A stretch of DNA of 64,000 nucleotides. Origin: Oscillospiraceae bacterium. GTDB taxonomy: Bacteria; Bacillota; Clostridia; Oscillospirales; Acutalibacteraceae. This document shows, piece after piece, positions 26,363-35,790 of this stretch. The DNA is taken from NCBI GenBank assembly GCA_015065935.1, contig SVPI01000002.1:62001-126000 (forward strand), in the 5' to 3' direction. The notes under the pieces are model-generated. The model was not told where the DNA came from and did no database searches. It saw only the letters and a program-made list of their open reading frames with translations. The translations under genes and the position numbers were made by a program. How positions within the stretch are numbered: position 1 is the first letter of the stretch; each line of letters starts with the position of its first letter.

Positions 26363-26383
26363 CAAAAGCCCTTAAAAAGTCAA
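26356..26383 (-). promoter_or_regulatory. Promoter for the mannosidase transcript
   Basis: TTGACT (26378-26383), 16-bp spacer, TATAAT (26356-26361), read leftwards. Transcription would begin near 26349, at the edge of the hairpin array. Confidence 0.8.
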
Positions 26384-26393
26384 TAAAGCAAAA

Positions 26394-26421
26394 GCTCGGA
26401 CAACCAAAAGGTTGTCCGAGC
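26394..26421 (-). terminator. Terminator of the M23 peptidase gene
   Basis: Perfect 12-bp stem GCTCGGACAACC / GGTTGTCCGAGC with a 4-nt loop and T-rich 3' side on the minus strand. Confidence 0.9.
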
Positions 26422-26434
26422 ACTAAAATTTTAA

Positions 26435-27637
26435 CTATCTGTTTCCGAGATATATTGCGGGGTTAACGGGTGAGCCGTTAATATTAATTTCAAAGTGGAG
26501 GTGCGGTCCTGTTGAACGGCCTGTGTTACCCATTGTGGCAATAACTTGTCCACCTGTTACAACATCGCCAACCTTAACATAAAGTTTTTGGCAGTGGGCA
26601 TAAACGGTTTTAACGCCGTTGCCGTGGTCAAGAACAACCTTGGTGCCGTAGCCGCCGTTCCAGCCGCTTGATGCTTCTACCACAACACCTGACATTGAAG
26701 CACAAATAGGTGTGCCTGTTTTGCCGGCAATGTCCCAGCCCTTATGGCCGCGACCATCGCCCCAATAGGATGTCATTGTGTAGAAATAGCCATTTGCAAG
26801 GGGCCAACGGAAGGAGGAGCTACCACCCGAAATGGGCGCAGTTCCAACCACAACAACCTCGTTTGAGGGCTGTGTTGTAGTCTTGCTTTCAATGCGCTGT
26901 CTAGCGCTTTCCTTACCGTTAACATAGGTAACCTCATCGGTATAACGAACAACGCCGTAAACGCCGGATGTGCGGGTTACTCTGTAACCGACAGACTTGG
27001 AAGAATCCTTAATAACGGTGGTTCCGTAAGCAACATTATATTTTCCCGAAACGGTGGAAACGGTTTTAACCGAAAGTTTATCAATAACCTCAATAATTTC
27101 ATCAAGGGTTTTTACCTGAGACTTAGGGTAATAAGCCTTTTCGGTTGTAATTTCATCAACAAAGGTAGAAACGCTTCCATCTTTATCATAGCGGGTGCGG
27201 GATTTCTCTAAATAATCATCAAGGCTGGTTTCGCCCTCAACACAGGCAACATATTCACCGTTAACACGGAGAATTGTGGCAACTACAATGCCGTCGGTGT
27301 TTTCAATAATTGTTTCGGCAACGCTGTTAACGTTGTCAAGCTGTGAACGCATTGCAACGGTCTTTGTGAAAACCGGCTCGTCGATATAATTTTCAACGTC
27401 TCCCGTAGCACTTGCCATTTTAATAATTGTTTTTGCGGCGCTGAAATCAACCGTGTCACGAACACAAAGTGTTTTATCACCATAAGAGAAGGTGTAAGCA
27501 ACGGTAAGGTCGCAGGAATTAACACTAACTATAACAGCAATTACACTAACAAGTGCAAAAATGGCGGGAACAACAATACGAATATTCTCTTTAGCAAAAT
27601 TATAGCATTTTTTAACAATGCTTAAAAACTGCTGCAT
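26435..27637 (-). CDS. Membrane-anchored G5-domain M23 metallopeptidase
   Basis: A 400-residue cell-wall hydrolase. One N-terminal membrane anchor (about residues 20-40), a middle region, a G5 domain around 205-275 and a C-terminal lysostaphin-like M23 domain. Zinc ligands are visible as HKGWDIAGKTG (His and Asp), YAHC and GPHLHFEI. It should cut cross-bridges or stem peptides of peptidoglycan outside the membrane; G5 domains often bind glycans. Single-gene unit with its own promoter and terminator. Some such proteins are sporulation-linked (SpoIIQ-like), but no such context is present. Confidence 0.92.
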   Translation of the reverse strand: MQQFLSIVKKCYNFAKENIRIVVPAIFALVSVIAVIVSVNSCDLTVAYTFSYGDKTLCVRDTVDFSAAKTIIKMASATGDVENYIDEPVFTKTVAMRSQLDNVNSVAETIIENTDGIVVATILRVNGEYVACVEGETSLDDYLEKSRTRYDKDGSVSTFVDEITTEKAYYPKSQVKTLDEIIEVIDKLSVKTVSTVSGKYNVAYGTTVIKDSSKSVGYRVTRTSGVYGVVRYTDEVTYVNGKESARQRIESKTTTQPSNEVVVVGTAPISGGSSSFRWPLANGYFYTMTSYWGDGRGHKGWDIAGKTGTPICASMSGVVVEASSGWNGGYGTKVVLDHGNGVKTVYAHCQKLYVKVGDVVTGGQVIATMGNTGRSTGPHLHFEININGSPVNPAIYLGNR

Positions 27638-27690
27638 TTTGAATATTCCCTCCTAAAAAAGTAACATTTTTGTAATCAAACACATTTACT

Positions 27691-27718
27691 ATTATATCAA
27701 AAAGTTACAACTTTGCAA
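27691..27718 (-). promoter_or_regulatory. Promoter of the M23 peptidase gene
   Basis: TTGCAA (27713-27718), 16-bp spacer, TATAAT (27691-27696), read leftwards. Confidence 0.75.
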
Positions 27719-27768
27719 CCTTTTGTTTGAAATTTAAGAATTTTTCGTTTTATTGCACAAACAAAATA

Positions 27769-27801
27769 GGCTTGCATTGTAGATATACTACAAAACAAGC
27801 C
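27769..27801 (-). terminator. Probable terminator of polC
   Basis: GGCTTG...TGTAG / CTACA...CAAGCC imperfect stem about 30 bp after the polC stop, with a broken T run on the minus strand. Confidence 0.6.
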
Positions 27802-27833
27802 CGTTTTTTTGTAACCATTTGGAAATATTTTTA

Positions 27834-30800
27834 CTAGAACATGGAAATCTGATTTGTATCGGGCAACTCTCCCAAGGCTCCAAGGTCAGAAAGGGCGGCC
27901 ATAACGGTTTTGGAAACGCCTGCTTCAACCTGAAATTCCTCTTTAGAAATAAAATCGCCCTTTTGTGCGGCATTGTAAATTTGCCAAGCCGCCTTTTCGC
28001 CAACGCCGCCAAGTGCACCAAAGGGCAGGCGAATTTTGCCATCCTCAGGAACATATTTAACAGCGTGGGATTTTTTAATATCAATGGGCAGAACCTCAAT
28101 GCCTCTTTCCATAATCTCGTTGAAAATCAGCATATTTTCGTAAACGTCAAGTTCCTTTTTGGTTGCCTCTTTTCCCTTTTGCTTTATCATTTCAAGATAA
28201 TTCTTAACGGCTGCCTTACCCTTTAAAATTGTGGGCACATCCACATCCTCAGGGCGGGCTGTGAAATAGGCACAGTAAAATTCCAAGGGTCTGTACACCT
28301 TGTACCAGGCAACACGAAGTGCCGAAATAACATAGGCGGCGGCGTGGGCTTTGGGGAACATATACTTAATCTTGCCACAGCTTTCTATGTACCAATCGGG
28401 CACACCGACCTTTCGCATATCCTCCTCCATTGAGGCCCAGTCTTCCTTTGAAACCTTGCCGGAGGCGACCATTCCCTTACGAACGGTTTCGGTAATCTTA
28501 AAGGCCCTCGAGGAATCGAGCCCTTTATATATAAGGTATACCATTATGTTATCACGAGTACCGATAACCTCGGAAATGGTACAAATACCCTTATCAATTA
28601 AGTCCTTCGCATTGCCAAGATAAACATCGGTACCGTGGGAAAGACCCGAAATCTGCAATAGGTCGGAAAAGTTCTTGGGTTTACAGTCGGTAAGCATTCC
28701 GCGAACAAAGTCAGTGCCAAATTCAGGAAGGCAGAAGGTGCCTGTTTTTGAGAAAATCTGCTCCTCGGTAACACCAAGGGCTTCAGGAGAGGTAAAAAGG
28801 GTGTAAACCTTTTCATCACTCATTGAAATATCGCTTACGGGAATGCCTGAATATTCCTCAAGATATTTATACATTGTGGGCACCACGTGACCAAGCTCAT
28901 CAAGCTTTAAAATGGTATCGTGAATGGAATGGAAATCGAAGTGGGTTGTAACAATATCGGAATTAACATCATCTGCCGGGTGCTGAACAGGGCAAAAATC
29001 ATAAATGGTTTTATCCCTAGGTACAACAATCATTCCCGCAGGGTGCTGTCCTGTTGTCTGCTTAATCTTTGCCTTTTCAACCTTGCCCGCCAGGCGGTTA
29101 AGCTCGGCAGAGCTTAGCACAATACCTTTTTTCTCGGCATAGGCCTTGGAAAAACCAAAGGCGGTTTTTTCGGCAACGGTAGAAATGGTTCCTGCCTTAA
29201 ACACGTTTTCACTGCCGAAAAGACTTTCGGTGTACTTTTGCACCTCACTCTGGAATTCATCAGAGAAGTTAAGGTCAATATCAGGCACCTTATCGCCCTT
29301 AAAGCCAAGGAAGGTTTCAAAGGGGATATCGTGACCATCACGGCTAAGCGGTGTGCCGCAGTGGGGACAATTTTTCTCAGGCAGGTCAAAGCCTGAGCCA
29401 ACCTCGCCGTTTGTGAAAAACTCACTGTACTTACACTTTTTACAGTAATAATGGGGCATTAATGGGTTAACCTCGGAAATGCCTGCCATGGTGGCGGCAA
29501 AGGATGAGCCAACCGAGCCACGGGAGCCAACAAGGTAACCGTGCTCCTCACTGTAAGAAACCAGTTTTTGCGCCGAAACATACATTATGGAGAAGCCATT
29601 GTTAATTATGGAATTAAGCTCTTTTTCAAGTCTTGCCGACACAATTTCGGGAATCTTGCCCTCAAAACCATACTTGTCCATTGCGTTTTTCCAGCAAATA
29701 TCACGAAGCAGGTCATCGGAGCCCTCAATAACAGGGGGATAGTTACCATCGGGCACAGGAATAACATCATCGGAAATCATTTCAGCAATTTTGTTGGGGT
29801 TATCAATAACAAATTCCTTTGCCCTATCGCCAAAGTAACTGAAATCCTCGAGCATTTCTTTTGTGGTTTTAAGATAAAGCGGAGCCTGGTTGTCAAAATC
29901 TTCGTAATCCTGACCCGCCATTAAAATTTTACGGATGATTTCATCATCCTTTGAGGCAAAGTGAACATCTCCTGTTGCCACAACAGGCAGGTTCAGTTCA
30001 TCGGCAAGAGCAACCACCTGGCGGTTAAAGTCCATAATAACGCTTAAGCCGGTAACGTGCTTAAAGGGATTTTCTTTAATATTACCCTTGCGGTCACGGC
30101 GCACCATTGCCGATTCTCTCACCATAAATTCGTTGTTACCAAGGGGCTGAATTTCAAGGTAATCGTAAAATTTAGCAATTCTTACAAGCTCTTCCTTTGG
30201 CTTACCCTCAACAATAGCCTTGTAAAGCTCGCCCTGCTCGCAGGCTGAGCCAATAATAAGGCCCTCGCGGTTAGCCTCTATAACGCTTCTGAGCGATATC
30301 GGGCGCTTATAAAAATTATCAAGGTGGGCACTGGACACAATTTTATAAAGGTTTTTAAGACCCACAAGATTTTTAACAAGAATAATTTGGTGATAACGAG
30401 GAAGCTTTGTTAAATCGGTCTCACCTTGAGTATCATCGGCAAAATATGCCTCAACACCGTAAATAACCTTAAAGTCTCCCCCACCCTTACGGATTTTCTT
30501 AACGGCTGAAGCCGCCTCAGGGTAGGCCTGAACAACACCGTGGTCGGTTATAGCAATGGCCTTGTGACCCCATTTATAGGCGCGGTTAATAAGGTCAGAT
30601 GCGCTGGACACCGCATCCTTTGCCGACATATTGGTGTGGCAGTGGAGCTCTACTCTTTTTTCGCCCTCGTAATCATCGGTCTCCTCATAGTTTTGAAGCA
30701 AAGCAAGAGATTTTACCGAAACAATAAAATCTCCCGACCATTTATCATAGGAATAATCACCGTTAACAAGAACAAAGGCACCATCCTTTAAAGGCTTAAT

Positions 30801-31667
30801 GGTGTCAATAAGCTTAACATCTAAAAAGAAATTGGCAAAAAGAGAATTGGTGCGGTCGCTAAAGGCAAATTTAACAACATACATAGGTCCCCGCTTTGTT
30901 TTAATTTCTCTTTTTTCAAGACCAAAAACCTCACCCCAGGCAGAAATGGGCACACTCTCATTAGCGCCTGCAGGGGGAACAATTGAAATAATCGGCTTAA
31001 CGTTTTTATTTAAAGCCCTGCCATAAAAAAGCTGTGCGCTTTCAAGGTAAACCGGCAGGCCATCCTTAGGTTTATAATCAAAGGTCATTTTCTTTATTTC
31101 AGGCGCCTTTGCACCGCTTGGTTTTTTTGGTGCAGGACGACTGACCGGCTCCTCAGGAGGCGCTTCAGGCAGAGGAATTTCTGCCTCATCGGCATTTAAA
31201 ACACCTGTAAACGAAAGGGTTATGTTTCTTGAAAACTCACGGTTAATCTCGGCTTCAAAAAGCCCGCTAAACTTAATTTCGTTTAACACCTCAAGGCCGC
31301 CAAACTGTAGTTTGACAGCCGCCTCATTTTCATTTAATAATATGTACTCGGCACCATTTAGGTAGCCGTTTATTCTTGGGTTTTTAAATTTAATTCTTTC
31401 GCCCACATCGGCAAGCGCCTCGGCATTCAGCGCATCCTTAGCAAATGTAAAAAGCACTGAAATTTCATCCAGCTTTAGCCTTGTTTTAAGCACGGCTTCC
31501 AGCTCGTGAACGGTTTTTTGAGGGATATATGTATTTGAAAAAAACTGCACAGTTAAACTCCTGCGCTCCATATCGGGAACGCAGGCTGTAATTTCGGTAT
31601 CTTTAAGAGTTTCTCTTAAATCGGGGTCGCAAACTCCCCCGAACAATTCACAAAAACAAACAGACAT
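27834..31667 (-). CDS. polC: DNA polymerase III alpha subunit PolC, lacking the exonuclease domain
   Basis: A 1277-residue replicative polymerase. Order seen: N-terminal PolC domain (1-165), Pro/Ala linker, OB-fold (about 240-325), PHP domain start with VELHCHTNMSAKDAV (339-353) and VIYGVEAYFADD (401-412), then polymerase with a zinc finger (Cys742/745 and 767/770), GSRGSVGSS (714-722) and the catalytic PDIDLNF (795-801). In ordinary PolC (about 1430 residues) a DnaQ-type 3'-5' exonuclease is inserted right after the VIYG-E block; here the PHP domain continues directly into ETDLTKLPRYHQIILV, so proofreading is absent from this chain. The frame is intact. ispG lies 12 bp upstream. Confidence 0.95.
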   Translation of the reverse strand: MSVCFCELFGGVCDPDLRETLKDTEITACVPDMERRSLTVQFFSNTYIPQKTVHELEAVLKTRLKLDEISVLFTFAKDALNAEALADVGERIKFKNPRINGYLNGAEYILLNENEAAVKLQFGGLEVLNEIKFSGLFEAEINREFSRNITLSFTGVLNADEAEIPLPEAPPEEPVSRPAPKKPSGAKAPEIKKMTFDYKPKDGLPVYLESAQLFYGRALNKNVKPIISIVPPAGANESVPISAWGEVFGLEKREIKTKRGPMYVVKFAFSDRTNSLFANFFLDVKLIDTIKPLKDGAFVLVNGDYSYDKWSGDFIVSVKSLALLQNYEETDDYEGEKRVELHCHTNMSAKDAVSSASDLINRAYKWGHKAIAITDHGVVQAYPEAASAVKKIRKGGGDFKVIYGVEAYFADDTQGETDLTKLPRYHQIILVKNLVGLKNLYKIVSSAHLDNFYKRPISLRSVIEANREGLIIGSACEQGELYKAIVEGKPKEELVRIAKFYDYLEIQPLGNNEFMVRESAMVRRDRKGNIKENPFKHVTGLSVIMDFNRQVVALADELNLPVVATGDVHFASKDDEIIRKILMAGQDYEDFDNQAPLYLKTTKEMLEDFSYFGDRAKEFVIDNPNKIAEMISDDVIPVPDGNYPPVIEGSDDLLRDICWKNAMDKYGFEGKIPEIVSARLEKELNSIINNGFSIMYVSAQKLVSYSEEHGYLVGSRGSVGSSFAATMAGISEVNPLMPHYYCKKCKYSEFFTNGEVGSGFDLPEKNCPHCGTPLSRDGHDIPFETFLGFKGDKVPDIDLNFSDEFQSEVQKYTESLFGSENVFKAGTISTVAEKTAFGFSKAYAEKKGIVLSSAELNRLAGKVEKAKIKQTTGQHPAGMIVVPRDKTIYDFCPVQHPADDVNSDIVTTHFDFHSIHDTILKLDELGHVVPTMYKYLEEYSGIPVSDISMSDEKVYTLFTSPEALGVTEEQIFSKTGTFCLPEFGTDFVRGMLTDCKPKNFSDLLQISGLSHGTDVYLGNAKDLIDKGICTISEVIGTRDNIMVYLIYKGLDSSRAFKITETVRKGMVASGKVSKEDWASMEEDMRKVGVPDWYIESCGKIKYMFPKAHAAAYVISALRVAWYKVYRPLEFYCAYFTARPEDVDVPTILKGKAAVKNYLEMIKQKGKEATKKELDVYENMLIFNEIMERGIEVLPIDIKKSHAVKYVPEDGKIRLPFGALGGVGEKAAWQIYNAAQKGDFISKEEFQVEAGVSKTVMAALSDLGALGELPDTNQISMF

Positions 31668-31678
31668 ATTTTCACACT

Positions 31679-32731
31679 CTATAATTTTTCAATTTCGGCG
31701 CCTAATGCATTGAGCAGGTCTTCTTCTCTTACCTTGCGGATAATTTCGCCCTTTTTAAAAAGAATTGCTTCACCGTTTCCGCCTGCAATGCCAAGGTCGG
31801 CCTCTCGGGCTTCACCCGGGCCGTTAACAACACAGCCCATAATTGCAACGGTAATGGGTTTTTTAACATTGCCAAAGCGCTCTTTGGCATCATTTGCAAG
31901 CTTTATAAGATTAATTCTTGTTCTGCCGCAGGTGGGGCAGGAAACAAAGCGTATACCATCATTTCTTAAATCAATGGCGTTAAGTAGTTTTTTAGCCGCC
32001 TTAACCTCCTCGGTGGGGTCATCGGTTAAGGAAATGCGAATGGTATCGCCAATGCCGCGAAGAAGTAGCCCGCCAATAGCGGCAGAGGATTTAATAATAG
32101 CATCCTCACCAAAGCCCGCCTCGGTAACACCTAAATGCAAGGGATAATTGTACCTTTCGGCAAGCAGTGAATAGGCATCGTACATTCTCTTTGTATCGGA
32201 TGATTTAAGTGACACCACAATGTTATCAAAATCGAATTTATTTAAAAGCGCAATGTGATACTCGGCACTTTCCACCATAGCCTCAGGGGTTGGTGAACCG
32301 TATTTTTTAAGAATTTCCTTTTCAAGAGAGCCGGAATTTACGCCAATTCTTATGGGAATATTTTTTTCGTTACAGGCCTTTGCCACAGCCCTTACATTTT
32401 CATCGCCGCCAATGTTGCCCGGGTTTATGCGAACCTTATCAACACCTGCCGCAACACTATCAAGGGCTAGGCGATAATCAAAATGAATGTCGGCAACAAG
32501 GGGTACCGAAATTTTTTCCTTTATGGCCGAAATAAGACCTACAGCCTCTTTATCCGGCACCGAAACGCGAATAATTTCACAGCCCGCATTTTGGAGCCTT
32601 ACAGCCTGCTCTACATTTTTTGCGAAATCGTTTGAGGGAACCGAAAGCATTGACTGAATAAGCACAGGTGAGCCGCCACCTAAATAGGTGTTTCCCACCT
32701 TAATTTTTTTGGTTGTTGCATTTGTAAACAC
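31679..32731 (-). CDS. ispG: 4-hydroxy-3-methylbut-2-enyl diphosphate synthase
   Basis: A 350-residue 4Fe-4S enzyme of the MEP isoprenoid pathway (GcpE), turning MEcPP into HMBPP. Family blocks: GGGSPVLIQSMLS near the start, VADIHFDYRLAL, INPGNIGG, and the cluster cysteines in FVSCPTCGRT and MGCVVNGPGEA. Start: a GTG at 32731 with GGAGGGG eight bases upstream; a longer in-frame reading to 32776 overlaps rseP and adds non-conserved residues. Neighbours rseP and dxr (the second MEP enzyme here) give the standard dxr-rseP-ispG-polC order of clostridia. Confidence 0.95.
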   Translation of the reverse strand: MFTNATTKKIKVGNTYLGGGSPVLIQSMLSVPSNDFAKNVEQAVRLQNAGCEIIRVSVPDKEAVGLISAIKEKISVPLVADIHFDYRLALDSVAAGVDKVRINPGNIGGDENVRAVAKACNEKNIPIRIGVNSGSLEKEILKKYGSPTPEAMVESAEYHIALLNKFDFDNIVVSLKSSDTKRMYDAYSLLAERYNYPLHLGVTEAGFGEDAIIKSSAAIGGLLLRGIGDTIRISLTDDPTEEVKAAKKLLNAIDLRNDGIRFVSCPTCGRTRINLIKLANDAKERFGNVKKPITVAIMGCVVNGPGEAREADLGIAGGNGEAILFKKGEIIRKVREEDLLNALGAEIEKL

Positions 32732-32757
32732 TTTAATGTCCCCTCCAAAATAAAAAT

Positions 32758-33795
32758 TTAAACAAACAGTCCCCAAATGTCCTTTGCCGTTACAACAAGC
32801 ATTAAAATGAGCAGCAGTGCAAAGCCAATGCCGTGCACAACGCCCTCAAACTTTTCGGGCACCTTTTTTCTGAATATCATTTCAAACAAAATAAAAACAA
32901 GTCTGCCGCCATCAAGGGCAGGTAAGGGTAGCAGGTTAAATACCCCTAGGTTAACCGTTATAAGCGCAATAATGGGAAGCAGGTTTTTAAGGCTCTGCTT
33001 AGCCACACTGCCAATGGCAACGGTAAGTCCAACGGGGCCTGACATAGCGCTTAAGCCATACTTGCCCGTGATTAAATCAATGAGCGAAAACCAAATTGTT
33101 CTAACATAAGAAAATGTTGTTTTAAAGGTTTCACCTATAAATGTGCCGAGATTTTTCTCCTGAGCCAGCACATAAAAATCAACCTTAATATAGTCAATTC
33201 CGTTTTCTTCTTCGTGGTCAAACTGAACACCGTTTAGCGTTACGCTTTCGCCGTTTCTTTTAACCACCATGTCAATGGTGCCGTTTTCAACACCCGAAAA
33301 GGCATAGCTTAAATCATTAGTTGTGTACATTCTTCTGCCGTCAACATGGGTAATAACATCCCCCACCTGAAGGCCGTAATTAACACTTACGGCATTTTCG
33401 TGAAACTTTGCCACGGTGGTGGTTGTAAAGGTGCTTTGCCCCGCCAAAATAACCGCCACAATTATAAGACCGAAAATAAGGTTAAAAACTGCGCCTGCAA
33501 CAACAATTATAAATCTTTTAAAGGGCGCTTTGTTACAAAATGCGCCATCATCTGCGCTTTCCTCATCCTCGCCCTCCATAGCACAGTAGCCACCAAGGGG
33601 AATAAGGTTAAGCTTGTAGGTGGTTTCGCCCCATTTTTTGGCAAGGAGCTTGGGGCCAAAGCCCACCGCAAATTCATTAACCTTAACCTTAAACAGCTTT
33701 GCGGCAATGAAATGACCGAACTCGTGAATTATAACAAGGGTTAAAAACAGGAGCACAGCCACAGCATAGGGCCAAATATTATTCCATATTTCCAA
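32758..33795 (-). CDS. rseP: Site-2 protease RseP (M50 metalloprotease)
   Basis: A 345-residue membrane zinc protease. HEFGHFIAAK gives the HExxH motif within the first membrane helix, a PDZ domain with VGDVITHVDGRRM lies around 130-200, and NLLPLPALDGGRL supplies the third ligand region near the C-terminus. It cuts transmembrane anchors of regulators and signal peptides within the membrane. The start is TTG 33795, with GGAGG ten bases upstream. It lies between dxr and ispG. Confidence 0.93.
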   Translation of the reverse strand: MEIWNNIWPYAVAVLLFLTLVIIHEFGHFIAAKLFKVKVNEFAVGFGPKLLAKKWGETTYKLNLIPLGGYCAMEGEDEESADDGAFCNKAPFKRFIIVVAGAVFNLIFGLIIVAVILAGQSTFTTTTVAKFHENAVSVNYGLQVGDVITHVDGRRMYTTNDLSYAFSGVENGTIDMVVKRNGESVTLNGVQFDHEEENGIDYIKVDFYVLAQEKNLGTFIGETFKTTFSYVRTIWFSLIDLITGKYGLSAMSGPVGLTVAIGSVAKQSLKNLLPIIALITVNLGVFNLLPLPALDGGRLVFILFEMIFRKKVPEKFEGVVHGIGFALLLILMLVVTAKDIWGLFV

Positions 33796-33801
33796 AATAG
33801 G

Positions 33802-34947
33802 TTACCCTCCGAAATGTGATATTACAAATTCGCGTGCCGCCTTATCGGCCTCAAAAACATCCTCAAGTGTGTAATTTTCAAAAACCTTTTGGTTGGCGGC
33901 CGCCGCCTCAACCAAATCGCCAATTTGAAGGAATGAAATCTTTTTCTCCAAAAACAGGCGAACTGCCTCCTCGTTAGCGCCGTTTGCCGCCGCGGGAACA
34001 AGGCCGCCTTTATTTATGGCATCAATGCAAACCTTAAGGCATTTAAAGGTATCGGTGTCGGGGCGGGCGAAGGTAAGGGTGCCGATATCGGCAAGGCTTA
34101 ACCTTTCGTAGGCCACATTTGCCCTTTCCGGGTAGGTTAGGGCATACTGAATAGGCAGCTTCATATCAGGTGTTCCCAGCTGACCGATAACGGCGCCATC
34201 AACCAGCTCAACGGCGGAATGGAGAATGCTTTGCCTGTGAACGAGCACCTCAATATCTTGAGGCTTAACACCGAAAAGATGCACCGCCTCAATAACCTCA
34301 AGACCCTTGTTCATAAGGGTTGCCGAATCAATTGTAATTTTAGCTCCCATTGACCAGTTGGGGTGTTTAAGCGCCTGCTCTACCGTTACACTCTTTAGTT
34401 CTTCCCTGGTTTTCGAATAAAACGGACCGCCCGAAGCGGTTAATAAAATCTTTTTAAGGGAGTTTTTAGGCGCACCCTGTAAAGACTGAAAAATGGCTGA
34501 ATGCTCGCTGTCAACCGGCAAAATTTTAATTCCTTTTTCATGGGCTAACCCCATAACAAGGCTACCGCCTGTTACAAGTGTCTCCTTATTGGCAAGGGCA
34601 AACTGCTTGCCTGCTTTAAGCGCCGCAACCGTTGGGCGAAGGCCTGCAATGCCCACAATGGCATTAAGAACAAGGTCGCCTTCACTTTCGGCAACCTCGC
34701 AAACACCCGAAATGCCCGAAAGCACGGCGGTGTTGGTATCAGCAATGCGAGCTTTTAAATCCCTTGCCGCCGCCGAACTAAAAAGAGCCACCTTAAGGGG
34801 TTTAAATTCTCTAACCTGCTGTTCAATTAAATCCACATTGCTGCCTGCCGCAAGACCTGTAACCCGCCAGCCATTTTGGCGTGCAACGGTTAGGCTTTGG
34901 GTGCCTATGGAGCCGGTGGAGCCAAGAATTATAAGACTTTTTTCCAT
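33802..34947 (-). CDS. dxr: 1-deoxy-D-xylulose 5-phosphate reductoisomerase
   Basis: A 381-residue NADPH enzyme that makes 2-C-methylerythritol 4-phosphate, the first committed MEP step. LGSTGSIGTQSL is the dinucleotide-binding motif (residues 8-19), ALANKETLVTGG and PVDSEHSAIFQSL hold substrate and metal ligands, and LLTASGGPF is the flexible loop. Starts 10 bp after cdsA and is followed 7 bp later by rseP. Confidence 0.97.
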   Translation of the reverse strand: MEKSLIILGSTGSIGTQSLTVARQNGWRVTGLAAGSNVDLIEQQVREFKPLKVALFSSAAARDLKARIADTNTAVLSGISGVCEVAESEGDLVLNAIVGIAGLRPTVAALKAGKQFALANKETLVTGGSLVMGLAHEKGIKILPVDSEHSAIFQSLQGAPKNSLKKILLTASGGPFYSKTREELKSVTVEQALKHPNWSMGAKITIDSATLMNKGLEVIEAVHLFGVKPQDIEVLVHRQSILHSAVELVDGAVIGQLGTPDMKLPIQYALTYPERANVAYERLSLADIGTLTFARPDTDTFKCLKVCIDAINKGGLVPAAANGANEEAVRLFLEKKISFLQIGDLVEAAAANQKVFENYTLEDVFEADKAAREFVISHFGG

Positions 34948-34956
34948 TTTTAAGCC

Positions 34957-35790
34957 CTACTTTAGCAAAAGTTTTAATAAAAGCTCCATAGTGGGAGCGA
35001 TAAGAAGCGCACTGTCAAGGCGGTCCATAATTCCACCGTGACCGGGAATTACATTGCCGTAATCCTTAATCCCTGCATAACGCTTTATAACCGATGCGAT
35101 TAAATCGCCATAAATTCCAACAATACAAAAAACGGGGGTAACAATGAGCCACTTAATCATTATAATATCAAGTTTAAATCCATTAAAAAGTGCCACAATG
35201 ATAACCGTTGCAACAAGGGATGAAGCAAGACCACCTATGGCGCCCTCCACCGTTTTTTTAGGGCTTATAACAGGTGTCATTTTATGCCTGCCGAATTTGG
35301 AACCGATAAAGTAGGCGCCAATATCGTTAATACAGGCGAAATTCACGAGCATTAAAAGTCCGTAAAACGAAAGACCCGACTCTAAATAAATATACTCAAT
35401 ACTGTTAAAAGCGTAGGAAAGCAGCACAGGCATTGCAAAGGAAAAGCACATTTGCTTTGCTGTAAAGCTATTATGCCTTGCCACCGCATAAATTATAAGA
35501 AACAGCGCAAAACAAACGGTTAAAATTTCGGTAAGGCGCTGTCCGTTTAAATATTCTTCCAAAAAATCCCCAAAGGTGTAGGCAAGCTTCATAACACCTG
35601 CAAAAATAACCGAAACAGCCACAACCGTTTTGTTTTCCACAAGCTTTGTGTTATAAAGCATTTCGTAAACCGCTACACCACATATAACCCCTAGAAAAAG
35701 AGTAATAATTATGGGAAAAGGAATGCTGAGCAGTAAAACAGCCGCAACGATTACCGCCATTACAATTCCCGAAAGAATTCTTTGCTTCAT
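34957..35790 (-). CDS. cdsA: Phosphatidate cytidylyltransferase
   Basis: A 277-residue integral membrane enzyme with about eight hydrophobic segments. The C-terminal signature KDYGNVIPGHGGIMDRLDS is complete, with the conserved Lys-Asp and Asp-Arg-x-Asp. It makes CDP-diacylglycerol from phosphatidic acid and CTP for phospholipid synthesis. The ATG follows the uppS stop with a one-base overlap, so the two are probably translated together. Confidence 0.96.
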   Translation of the reverse strand: MKQRILSGIVMAVIVAAVLLLSIPFPIIITLFLGVICGVAVYEMLYNTKLVENKTVVAVSVIFAGVMKLAYTFGDFLEEYLNGQRLTEILTVCFALFLIIYAVARHNSFTAKQMCFSFAMPVLLSYAFNSIEYIYLESGLSFYGLLMLVNFACINDIGAYFIGSKFGRHKMTPVISPKKTVEGAIGGLASSLVATVIIVALFNGFKLDIIMIKWLIVTPVFCIVGIYGDLIASVIKRYAGIKDYGNVIPGHGGIMDRLDSALLIAPTMELLLKLLLK

